A DNA stretch of 6,493 nucleotides from Lachnoclostridium sp. UBA7482 (GTDB taxonomy: Bacteria > Bacillota > Clostridia > Lachnospirales > Lachnospiraceae): positions 1 to 6,493 of the forward strand of contig DLOO01000003.1 in NCBI GenBank assembly GCA_002479645.1, in the 5' to 3' direction. Positions 1-6,471 of this stretch are shown one piece after another. The notes beneath the pieces are model-generated. The model was given only the letters and a program-made list of their open reading frames with translations, was not told the origin of the DNA and searched no databases. Within the stretch, counting starts at the first letter, position 1, and each line of letters begins with the position of its first letter. The translations under genes were made by a program, and so were the position numbers.

Positions 1-56
1 TCGGCAAAAGACTCGAAAACCTCCGGTTTTCTCGTTCGCGTGCGCGTTCAGATACC

Positions 57-97
57 GGAAAAATGAACGCTCATGCAAGCATGGCTTTCATTTTTCC
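57..97 (-). terminator. Probable bidirectional hairpin terminator after the PAS-GGDEF-EAL gene
   Basis: An 11-bp perfect stem pairs GGAAAAATGAA (57-67) with TTCATTTTTCC (87-97), and an inner CATG/CATG stem (72-75 with 80-83) closes a CAAG loop. The A-tract is in one arm and the T-tract in the other, so either strand yields a hairpin whose 3' arm is U-rich. It begins about 35 bp past the stop codon of the minus-strand gene ending at 133, which is where its terminator would be expected. The outer stem is AT-rich and the U-run is followed by CC rather than more U, so it is not a textbook terminator. Weaker inverted repeats lie nearby (15-21 with 25-31, and 3-10 with 108-115). It could instead be a generic dispersed hairpin element. 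Confidence 0.55.
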
Positions 98-132
98 CGC
101 ATCCTCACTTTTGCCTTCGCGCATATGTTATC

Positions 133-1806
133 CTAATTGTTGGTTGCACTGTTATTCATTAATTTTCTAAAACCATCCAGCTGAATCGGTCTGGAGTACA
201 GGTACCCCTGATGATATTCTGCCGGATAGTGCAGCAGGAACTCTCTCATCGGATCGGTCTCAATCCCCTCAATGCAGGTCTTAATACCAAGCTTCTCCGC
301 ACATTGCAGCACGGATTCAACAATTGCCTGTTGAACGGAATCCGACTCAATCTGCGATACAAAGGAGCGGTCAATCTTAAGATAGTCAATCGGCAGATTA
401 CGAAGCAGATCCAGCGACGAGCCTTCCATACCGAAATCGTCCAGAACCATGCGGATACCCTTCGAGCGGAAGAAACTCATCTCCTCCCTCAGGTAATCAA
501 GCTGCAGGGACTGGCATCTCTCGGTCAGTTCCAGATGCAGGCAGGACGGAGGCAGTTTCATCTCATTCAAAATCTCCAGCACCGTATCACGGAACCCGGT
601 ACGTTCCATCTGCGTATATGCGACATTGACATTCACAAAGAAATCCGGATGCTCCTTCTGAATTACCGCTACGTCCTTCAATGCCTGACGCAGAATCCAT
701 TTGCCCAGTTCATAAAAATGCGTATCGTTCTCAAGCCACGGGATAAACCTTCCCGGAGAAACCTCGCCGTAAGGCTCCTTCTTCCAGCGAAGCAGCGCCT
801 CCATTCCGACGATTTTGCTGCTGTCGGCATAGACAATCGGCTGATAGCAAAGATAAAAGCCATCGCAGTTGTTAACGATACTCTTCTGCATATCGACAAT
901 CAGCTTCATATCCTGTCTGGTACTGTCTGCCTGTTCATTATTAAAGTAGGTCAGTTCGCCGAGACGCTCTCTCTTAGAGACACGGAGTGCATACAGCGCA
1001 CAGGCCTGAATCGACTTTTCATCACTGTTGCAGTGGCGGACAACCACGGCGCCGGCGGATAAACCGAGCGGAATCTGACGGCCACCGACGTAAATCTTAT
1101 GGGAGGCAATATCACGAATCTGTGCGTACAGCTTCTCAGCTTCTGCCTCTCCTCCCTCACGAAGGCAAATGCCGAACTTGACTCCATCCAGACGGAAAAC
1201 CATGCCATTTCCGTTTTCCTTCAAAAGAAGCCGGATGTTCTCGGCAAAATCGTGCAGTATCTGATTCCCGACAACATAATCATATATCGTGTTAATATTC
1301 GTAAAATCGTTAATACCGATAATCAGGACAAGCGATTTCACATTCTGATGACGGTTGGAACGCAGCTCATGGACAAATTCGTAAGCGTTATAAAGATTAG
1401 TAATCGGATCAACATTATCAATTAACCCGTGATTGTCCAGCGTTCCGACAAACAAATCGAGATTTCCGGCATCATCCTTCAGCATGATACCGCGGCATCG
1501 GCACATCACATAGTCCCCGTCCTTATTACGAGCACGGTATTCTGCATCATGCATCTTCTTTGTTCCCGCAAATACGGCCTGAATGTCATCATTGAAAGCC
1601 TTTCGGTCATCGGGATGAACTACCGCTTCCCAAACCGCAGCCCCATCAGCAAAGAACTCACCGGGCAGGCCGAAATACTCTACCGCATTTTGAGACCAAC
1701 GGGTTACCCCGGTTCGGAAATTCGTCATATAAATATATCGACGATCCGAAGTCTGCGCCAAAGCATCAAATACACGATTTTCCAAGCCCGATAAATCCAG
1801 TTTCAT
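133..1806 (-). CDS. PAS-GGDEF-EAL protein, probable c-di-GMP phosphodiesterase with a degenerate GGDEF domain
   Basis: This 557-residue cytoplasmic protein has no signal peptide or membrane segment. Residues ~20-125 form a PAS sensor domain (VHPDDR at 63-68 and YRARNKDGDYV at 90-100 are typical of PAS_3). Residues ~128-288 form a GGDEF domain with the entry motif DPITNLYN (133-140), but the signature GGDEF is replaced by DGVKF (207-211), so cyclase activity is unlikely. Residues ~300-550 form an EAL domain with EAL at 336-338 and matches to the usual metal and catalytic residues: N394, E426, D456-D457, K477, E513 and Q533. It should therefore hydrolyse c-di-GMP to pGpG, with the PAS and the dead GGDEF domain as sensory or allosteric modules. 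Loop 6 reads DDFGMEGSS instead of the usual DDFGTGYSS, which could weaken activity. The ATG at 1806 is chosen because AGGAGG lies 8 nt upstream. An in-frame ATG at 1866 would add 20 residues but has no ribosome binding site and sits almost at the predicted transcription start. Its PAS ligand cannot be read from sequence. Confidence 0.93.
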   Translation of the reverse strand: MKLDLSGLENRVFDALAQTSDRRYIYMTNFRTGVTRWSQNAVEYFGLPGEFFADGAAVWEAVVHPDDRKAFNDDIQAVFAGTKKMHDAEYRARNKDGDYVMCRCRGIMLKDDAGNLDLFVGTLDNHGLIDNVDPITNLYNAYEFVHELRSNRHQNVKSLVLIIGINDFTNINTIYDYVVGNQILHDFAENIRLLLKENGNGMVFRLDGVKFGICLREGGEAEAEKLYAQIRDIASHKIYVGGRQIPLGLSAGAVVVRHCNSDEKSIQACALYALRVSKRERLGELTYFNNEQADSTRQDMKLIVDMQKSIVNNCDGFYLCYQPIVYADSSKIVGMEALLRWKKEPYGEVSPGRFIPWLENDTHFYELGKWILRQALKDVAVIQKEHPDFFVNVNVAYTQMERTGFRDTVLEILNEMKLPPSCLHLELTERCQSLQLDYLREEMSFFRSKGIRMVLDDFGMEGSSLDLLRNLPIDYLKIDRSFVSQIESDSVQQAIVESVLQCAEKLGIKTCIEGIETDPMREFLLHYPAEYHQGYLYSRPIQLDGFRKLMNNSATNN

Positions 1807-1814
1807 CGTTTTTT

Positions 1815-1820
1815 CCTCCT
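1815..1820 (-). promoter_or_regulatory. Shine-Dalgarno site that decides the start of the PAS-GGDEF-EAL gene
   Basis: On the minus strand, AGGAGG lies 8 nt before the ATG at 1806-1804. No comparable purine-rich site precedes the in-frame ATGs at 1866 or 1857, so 1806 is the preferred start. Confidence 0.85.
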
Positions 1821-1874
1821 TCTTCAAAAGGGATTCTTCTACCGAAATTGAAACCATACCTGCCATTTTGTTTC

Positions 1875-1903
1875 ATTCTACTTCATAACACTTGTTTCAT
1901 CAA
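1875..1903 (-). promoter_or_regulatory. Sigma-A-type promoter of the PAS-GGDEF-EAL gene
   Basis: On the minus strand, TTGATG (-35, 1898-1903) is separated by exactly 17 nt from TAGAAT (-10, 1875-1880). Each hexamer is close to consensus and the region is AT-rich. Transcription should begin near 1868, giving a leader of about 60 nt to the ATG at 1806. The site lies in the 113-bp stretch between the oxidoreductase stop and the upstream in-frame ATG at 1866, so this gene can be expressed independently of the iron genes upstream. I see no operator or riboswitch in the leader. Confidence 0.6.
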
Positions 1904-1979
1904 TATCTTTTTAGGAGAACAAAAGCCAAATGTAAAAAAATATTGCATTTTCAGCGGATTTATTTCTTATTTTTCAGCA

Positions 1980-3413
1980 TCAATCATGCAGCGCCGCTTC
2001 CGCCTCTGTCTGTGCCGGTCCATCCAGCACAATCCCGTTTTTGTCAAACCGCGATCCATGGCACGGGCACTCCCAGGTTCGGTTCTCCCCGTTCCATACA
2101 AGCTCAGAGCCCATATGCGGACAGCGCGGCTTTCGCCGCAGAAGATTTCCTGCCGTCAGCCCCTTCGCGTTGACCGCAGCATGCTCCCGGATTGCATGCA
2201 TTCCCGCAAGGAAATGCAGCCGCTGCGGCTTAAAAAGCGCCATTGCATCCGTAAGCACCTTCTGCTCCCCGGCTCCTCCGCCCATTTCCTCCATGCCGCA
2301 CATCTGCGCGCTGAGAATTTTCGCACAGGCCATCGCTCCGGTCATCCCCCATTTTTTCAACCCGGACGCCACATACCAGTACGGCCGTAAAAGGGAGAAT
2401 TTGCCGACAAACGGAAGGTCATCGTGCGTGATGCAGTCCTGGGCAGACCATTTGCCGACAACCTGCGCCTCGGGGAACTTCTCCCTCAGACATTTTTCCA
2501 GATGCCGGAACCCGCAGCAGTCCGCACATTCTCCGGTGCGATGTCCCCCGCCTCCCACAAGCAGGATGTCCCCATAAAAGCGATAGGACAATTCATCCGT
2601 CCCGATCCCGTAATACATTCCCTCAAATTGCGGCACATTCTTGACTGCAAGCACATAGCTGCGTTTCTGTGACATTCGCAGGGGGTACCACCCCGGTGCA
2701 ATCACAAACGGATAATGGCAGGCAAATACGATATGCTTCGCCGTCACGACGCCCCGATTGGTTCGGATTTGGTGTCCATGAACCTTCTCCACCCTCGTAT
2801 CCTCGTAAATGGTCAGCTTCTTCGCAATTGCCGCAAGAAACTTGAGCGGATGAAATTGTGCCTGTTCGGCAAATCGCACTGCCCCGGTAACCGCAAACGG
2901 AAGCGGCGTATCGGTTTCATAGGTTGCCGGGATGCCCAGTGCACGCGCCACCTCCGCCTCCCGGTGAAGCAGTCTCGTCTCCTTTTCGCACGTATAAAGC
3001 CATGACTCCGTCCGCCGGAAATCGCAGGTAATCTGCTCCCTTTGAATCAGCTTCTCATATTCGTCAATCATCTGCTGGTGAAATGCCGCATAGGTCCACG
3101 CTGCGTCGAACCCATAGTTTTTTGTCAGTTTGTCATAAATCAAACCATGCTGGCTGGTAATCTTCGCCGTTGTCCCCTCCGTCTGCCCGCTGCCAACCCG
3201 AACCGCCTCCAGCACGACTGCCTTCTTCCCTCGGCGCATCAGTTCGTAAGCGGTCAGAAGACCCGCGAGTCCCCCGCCGATGATCGCCACCTCCGTTTTC
3301 AGATTTCCCGAAAGCGCTGCAAAATGCGGCAGCTCCGCATCCTTGTGCCACACGGAAAACTCCGCCGCTTTCCCATACTCCCCTCTATCCTTCGCATTCT
3401 TTCTGTCACTCAT
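1980..3413 (-). CDS. FAD-dependent oxidoreductase (DAO family) with C-terminal Rieske [2Fe-2S] domain, YhfW-like
   Basis: This 477-residue protein has no signal peptide or membrane segment, so it is probably cytoplasmic. Residues ~41-70 form an N-terminal dinucleotide-binding fold with GGGLAG (46-51) and the acidic E69 that ends the second strand, as expected for FAD. GTTAKITSQHG (80-90) and GLKKWGMTGA (351-360) are typical of DAO-family amine or amino-acid oxidoreductases that carry a Rieske tail, such as Bacillus YhfW. The C-terminal Rieske domain (~420-467) has the ligands C431-x-H433 and C449-x-x-H452. The first box reads CPHMGS, so the cysteine that normally forms the Rieske disulfide is Ser436, while its partner C451 remains. 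The substrate is unknown; oxidation of an amine with electrons passed from FAD to the cluster is only an inference. The start is supported by AGGGA 7 nt upstream of the ATG. It follows feoAB by 157 bp with no clear terminator between. No convincing GC-rich terminator hairpin follows its stop either. Confidence 0.9.
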   Translation of the reverse strand: MSDRKNAKDRGEYGKAAEFSVWHKDAELPHFAALSGNLKTEVAIIGGGLAGLLTAYELMRRGKKAVVLEAVRVGSGQTEGTTAKITSQHGLIYDKLTKNYGFDAAWTYAAFHQQMIDEYEKLIQREQITCDFRRTESWLYTCEKETRLLHREAEVARALGIPATYETDTPLPFAVTGAVRFAEQAQFHPLKFLAAIAKKLTIYEDTRVEKVHGHQIRTNRGVVTAKHIVFACHYPFVIAPGWYPLRMSQKRSYVLAVKNVPQFEGMYYGIGTDELSYRFYGDILLVGGGGHRTGECADCCGFRHLEKCLREKFPEAQVVGKWSAQDCITHDDLPFVGKFSLLRPYWYVASGLKKWGMTGAMACAKILSAQMCGMEEMGGGAGEQKVLTDAMALFKPQRLHFLAGMHAIREHAAVNAKGLTAGNLLRRKPRCPHMGSELVWNGENRTWECPCHGSRFDKNGIVLDGPAQTEAEAALHD

Positions 3414-3420
3414 TATCGCT

Positions 3421-3425
3421 TCCCT
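3421..3425 (-). promoter_or_regulatory. Ribosome binding site of the Rieske oxidoreductase gene
   Basis: On the minus strand, AGGGA lies 7 nt before the ATG at 3413-3411, within the purine-rich run AAGGCAGGGA. It supports this start. Confidence 0.6.
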
Positions 3426-3570
3426 GCCTTTGCTTTTTAGAAAATACTGTCAAAAACAACATTTTCATAATTGTATCCGACTGACAGAAATCTATACGGG
3501 GCAAGGAGTTCTGCACGCGAAATTTCCGCATAAGGCAAGTCACCGGCTTGTAATCTGCCATTTATTTGGT

Positions 3571-5916
3571 TTATAGAAAAAACGTACCAATGAGATGTAC
3601 CGCAAATGCCGCACCCCATGCAATCAGGCATTGTCCGACGACAACCAACATCGCCCACTTTCTTCCGAGCTCGCGGCGAATCGACGCCACTGCCGCCACA
3701 CACGGCGTATAGAGCAGACAGAACACCAAAAGGGACGCCGCATTTAACGGAGTCAGAAGCTCTAAAAGCATTGCCTTTGAAGGAATCAGGACATTCAGGG
3801 TGGAAACCACACTCTCTTTTGCCATAAAGCCGGTAATCAGAGCGGTCGAGATTCTCCAGTCGCCGAAACCAAGCGGTTCAAACAGCGGCGTAATCCATCC
3901 CGCCATCACGGCAAGCATACTGTTCTGGGGATCAGCCACCTTATTGAACTGCGGGTCAAACGTCTGCAGAACCCAGATAATAATAGTAGCAAGGAAAATA
4001 ATCGTAAATGCCTTCTGCAGGAAGTCCTTCGCCTTATCCCACAAAAGCTGCAATACATTTTTCGCGCCCGGCATACGGTAGTTCGGAAGCTCCATAACGA
4101 ACGGAACCGCCTCGCCCTTAAACTTCGTGTTCCTCATCACAAGCGCCGCCAGAATACCGATGGCAATTCCTAGAAAATACAGCAGCGCTACAACAATCAC
4201 ACTGTATCCCGGGAAAAATGCCACTGCAAAAAACGCGTAAATCGGAAGCTTTGCCGAACAGCTCATAAACGGCGTCAGCAAAATCGTCATCTTACGGTCA
4301 CGCTCCGAGGAAAGCGTGCGGCTGGCCATAACGCCCGGCACCGTGCAGCCGAAACCAATCAGCATCGGCACGATACTCCGTCCCGAAAGACCAATCTTAC
4401 GCAAAAGCTTATCCATGACAAATGCCACTCGCGCAATGTATCCGCTGTCCTCCAACATAGAGAGGAAAAAGAACAGCGTCACAATAATCGGCAGGAACGA
4501 CAAAACACTTCCCACGCCCTGAAAAATACCGTCAATCACCAGCGAGCGCAGCGTTGCATTGACCTTTGCGGTCACCAGCGCATCCTCTGCAACGTCGGTC
4601 AGCCATTCAATCCCCATTTCCATCAGGTCGGCAAGCCCCTGGCCAATCACACCAAACGTCATAAAGAACACAAACAGCATAATGGCCGCAAATGCCGGAA
4701 GTGCCGTATATTTGCCGGTAAGCACCTTATCGATGCGGCGGCTTCTGGCATGTTCCCTGCTCTCCTTCGGCTTTACCACAGCCGCTTCACACAGTTTCCG
4801 TATAAAATGAAAACGCATATCCGCTATGGCCGCTGCACGGTCAAGCCCGCGTTCCTTCTCCATCTGGCAGATAATATGCTCCAGCATATCCTTTTCATTT
4901 TCATCAAGGTTCAGCTTCCGTAAAATACGCTCATCCCCTTCTGCCAGCTTCGACGCCGCAAAACGAAGCGGAATACCCGCATTCTCCGCATGATCCTCAA
5001 TCAGGTGCATAATACCATGAATGCAGCGATGTACGGCATTGTTGCCAATCTTTGGGTCACAGAAATCCACCCGAGCCGGCTTCTCCTGATACATAGCAAC
5101 ATGGATCGCATGGTCAATCAGCTCGTCGATACCCTCGTTCTTCGCCGCGGAGATCGGTACAACCGGAACCCCCAGCATAGCCTCCATTTCGTTGATACGG
5201 ACAGCTCCGCCGTTTTCGCGAACCTCATCCATCATGTTCAGCGTCAGAACCATGGGAATCCCCAGCTCCATCAGCTGCATCGTGAGATAAAGGTTTCGCT
5301 CAATGTTGGATGCATCAACAATATTGATAATTCCCTTCGGCTTCTCCGAAAGGATAAATTCTCTTGTTACAATCTCCTCACCGGTATAGGGAGACATCGA
5401 ATAAATACCGGGCAAATCCGTAATTTTCGTATTGTCATAGCCGCGAATCACACCATCTTTCCGATCCACAGTTACACCGGGGAAATTCCCCACATGCTGA
5501 TTGGAACCTGTCAGGCGGTTAAACAGCGTCGTTTTACCGCAGTTCTGATTCCCCGCAAGCGCAAAGGTAATCGTCGTGCCCTCCGGCAAAGGATTCTCGT
5601 GCTCCTTCCGGTGGTATTTGCCGCCTTCGCCCAGACCGGGATGCGGAATCGCCGGCCTGCGTTCCCGTTCCGGACGTTCCCCCGCAGATTCCTTCGGTCT
5701 TTCTATCAAAATCTGTTCCGCATCGGCAAGCCGCAGCGTCAGTTCATAACCATGAATTAAAAATTCCGCCGGGTCCCCCATCGGAGCGTATTTTACAAGT
5801 GTAATCTCTACCCCGGGAATCAGTCCCATATCCAGAAAATGCTGACGCAGAGCCCCTTCCCCGCCGATTGCGGTAATCACTGCGGTTTTTCCGATTTCCA
5901 AATCCTTTAGTGTCAT
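3571..5916 (-). CDS. feoB: Fused FeoA-FeoB ferrous iron transporter
   Basis: This 781-residue inner-membrane protein imports Fe(II). Residues 1-~75 are an SH3-like FeoA domain (MTLKDLEIGKTAVITAIGG at the N-terminus, DMGLIPG at 29-35), which is a separate gene in many bacteria. A charged, proline-rich linker (~76-112) leads into the FeoB G domain: G1 GNQNCGKT (122-129), G2 T149 in FPGVTV, G3 DLPG (167-170), G4 NMMD (227-230) and G5 SAAK (256-259). All five GTPase motifs are intact. A helical spacer region runs from ~275 to ~390, followed by the membrane part from ~403 to the end with several hydrophobic helices. It contains the FeoB repeats around GFGCTVPGVMASR (521-533), SCSAKLPIYAFF (552-563) and YTPCVAAVASIRRE (736-749), with the conserved cysteines C524, C553 and C739. 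The length equals FeoA plus a full FeoB. The ATG is preceded by GGGG 6 nt upstream. I see no FeoC-like gene downstream. Iron-responsive control is expected for the family, but no certain Fur or DtxR box is visible. Confidence 0.97.
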   Translation of the reverse strand: MTLKDLEIGKTAVITAIGGEGALRQHFLDMGLIPGVEITLVKYAPMGDPAEFLIHGYELTLRLADAEQILIERPKESAGERPERERRPAIPHPGLGEGGKYHRKEHENPLPEGTTITFALAGNQNCGKTTLFNRLTGSNQHVGNFPGVTVDRKDGVIRGYDNTKITDLPGIYSMSPYTGEEIVTREFILSEKPKGIINIVDASNIERNLYLTMQLMELGIPMVLTLNMMDEVRENGGAVRINEMEAMLGVPVVPISAAKNEGIDELIDHAIHVAMYQEKPARVDFCDPKIGNNAVHRCIHGIMHLIEDHAENAGIPLRFAASKLAEGDERILRKLNLDENEKDMLEHIICQMEKERGLDRAAAIADMRFHFIRKLCEAAVVKPKESREHARSRRIDKVLTGKYTALPAFAAIMLFVFFMTFGVIGQGLADLMEMGIEWLTDVAEDALVTAKVNATLRSLVIDGIFQGVGSVLSFLPIIVTLFFFLSMLEDSGYIARVAFVMDKLLRKIGLSGRSIVPMLIGFGCTVPGVMASRTLSSERDRKMTILLTPFMSCSAKLPIYAFFAVAFFPGYSVIVVALLYFLGIAIGILAALVMRNTKFKGEAVPFVMELPNYRMPGAKNVLQLLWDKAKDFLQKAFTIIFLATIIIWVLQTFDPQFNKVADPQNSMLAVMAGWITPLFEPLGFGDWRISTALITGFMAKESVVSTLNVLIPSKAMLLELLTPLNAASLLVFCLLYTPCVAAVASIRRELGRKWAMLVVVGQCLIAWGAAFAVHLIGTFFL

Positions 5917-5988
5917 GTTTGTCCCCGTTTCCGAGAATTATACAAAGAGTCGTACTCTCTCCCATTCTCTTATGCATCAATCGCGTAT

Positions 5989-6017
5989 ATTATACACTAA
6001 CCCATACAAAAAAGTCA
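5989..6017 (-). promoter_or_regulatory. Promoter of feoAB, with a small palindrome over the -10 element
   Basis: On the minus strand there is a perfect TATAAT (-10, 5989-5994) and a weaker CTGACT (-35, 6012-6017) at a 17-nt spacing; if the hexamer is taken one base further upstream (6013-6018) the spacing is 18. Transcription would begin near 5982, giving a leader of about 65 nt. The -10 element is embedded in the 11-bp palindrome GTATATTATAC (5985-5995), which could be an operator half or just an AT-rich coincidence. A second small inverted repeat, AGAGT-CGT-ACTCT, lies in the leader near 5946-5958. The -35 element overlaps the 3' arm of the preceding gene's terminator. Confidence 0.6.
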
Positions 6018-6056
6018 GTAGAAATTTTGGAGGAAACTCCATTTTTCTGCTGACTT
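6008..6056 (-). terminator. Rho-independent terminator of the ddh transcription unit
   Basis: Minus-strand transcripts form a long hairpin. The outer stem pairs 6044-6056 with 6012-6024 (13 bp, one of them a non-Watson-Crick G-T position). After a short internal loop comes an inner TGGAG/CTCCA stem (6028-6032 with 6037-6041) closing a four-base loop. The 3' arm runs straight into six T residues (6008-6013 on the complement), the classical layout of an intrinsic terminator. It lies about 90 bp after the ddh stop and just before the feoAB promoter, so it separates the two transcription units. Confidence 0.88.
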
Positions 6057-6082
6057 CTGTCATTCCCTATCATTTCACGGCA

Positions 6083-6109
6083 CCCGGAGCCGCATCTGCG
6101 ACGCCCGGG
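6083..6109. repeat. GC-rich inverted repeat between ddh and its terminator
   Basis: CCCGG (6083-6087) pairs with CCGGG (6105-6109), and the inner CGC/GCG pairs (6091-6093 with 6098-6100) enclose a four-base loop. There is no T-run immediately after it on either strand, so it is not a terminator by itself. On the minus strand it lies in the ddh 3' untranslated region, where it could protect the transcript end. It is notably more GC-rich than the surrounding intergenic DNA. No function can be assigned. Confidence 0.4.
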
Positions 6110-6143
6110 GAAGCGACAAAGTTTTTTTTGTTCTTATAGTATC

Positions 6144-6470
6144 TTACAGCATGTGTGCTCTCAGCTCTTCCGCGCTCTTAGCAGACAGATAAGCCGGCGC
6201 AATGTCAAATGCCGTCTTGCAGCCGCTCTGACCTTCCTTTCCGAGACGGTATGCGGCACGTGCAAATGCAACAAGGACGCATGCGGTAAACTCCGGATTG
6301 GAATCCAGCTTCAGGCTGTACTCAATTACATGATTATGCTCCAGATTCCAGCCGGTCCTGCCGCTCTGAATGACAAATCCGCCATGCGGAATACCGCTGT
6401 GCTCTCTTTGCAGCTCTTCCTCGGTAATGAAATGAACGGTTGTATCATAGTCGGCAAAGTAGTTCGGCAT
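6144..6470 (-). CDS. ddh: meso-diaminopimelate D-dehydrogenase, C-terminal part only
   Basis: These 108 residues match the C-terminal third of Ddh, the NADPH-dependent enzyme that makes meso-diaminopimelate from tetrahydrodipicolinate in one step for lysine and peptidoglycan. The stretch from MPNYFADYDTTV through IPHGGFVIQSG (27-37), LKLDSNPEFTA (53-63) and EGQSG (79-83) aligns with the Corynebacterium glutamicum enzyme as I recall it (about 320 residues). The family His in PHGG (H29) and Asn in NPEFTA (N58), in the substrate-binding part of the fold, are present. The NADPH-binding N-terminal domain is missing. The ATG at 6470 is an internal Met of the family (the MPxYF motif), not a real start. 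Upstream of it the frame runs into a copied inverted sequence that carries a TAG at 6483-6485. The gene is therefore best read as cut by the end of the assembled sequence; a true pseudogene is less likely, since the visible part is well conserved. Confidence 0.88.
   Translation of the reverse strand: MPNYFADYDTTVHFITEEELQREHSGIPHGGFVIQSGRTGWNLEHNHVIEYSLKLDSNPEFTACVLVAFARAAYRLGKEGQSGCKTAFDIAPAYLSAKSAEELRAHML
6171..6192 (+). repeat. Inverted repeat arm inside ddh (pair of 6472-6493)
   Basis: These 22 bases, which encode the LSAKSA region near the Ddh C-terminus on the minus strand, recur as an exact reverse complement at 6472-6493. The match stops at 6193, where the bases differ. The arm is ordinary coding sequence here, so this is the source copy. 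Confidence 0.9.
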
Positions 6471-6471
6471 A

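Noticed and set aside
211..1062. Long plus-strand open frame (283 codons) opposite the signalling gene
   Set aside because: It lies antisense to a clearly recognisable PAS-GGDEF-EAL gene, has no family-like motifs and reads as the mirror of its codons.
1912..1935. Plus-strand AGGAGA followed by an ATG, looking like a ribosome binding site and start
   Set aside because: The ATG at 1930 is followed at once by TAA, so no peptide is made.
3447..3475. TTGACA and TACAAT-like hexamers in the feoAB-oxidoreductase gap as a promoter
   Set aside because: The hexamers are in the wrong order and no pair has 16-18 nt spacing with acceptable matches.
3411..3558. Small minus-strand frame starting at the ATG near 3558 (MADYKPVTC...) and overlapping the oxidoreductase start
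   Set aside because: There is no ribosome binding site, the composition is not protein-like, and a competing frame is open through the same gap.
4990..5760. Plus-strand open frame (256 codons) opposite feoAB
   Set aside because: It is antisense to the intact FeoB GTPase domain and its translation shows no domain-like pattern.
5917..6143. Metal-sensing riboswitch upstream of feoAB
   Set aside because: The predicted leader is only about 65 nt and shows just one small hairpin; the large hairpin upstream is a plain terminator ahead of the promoter.
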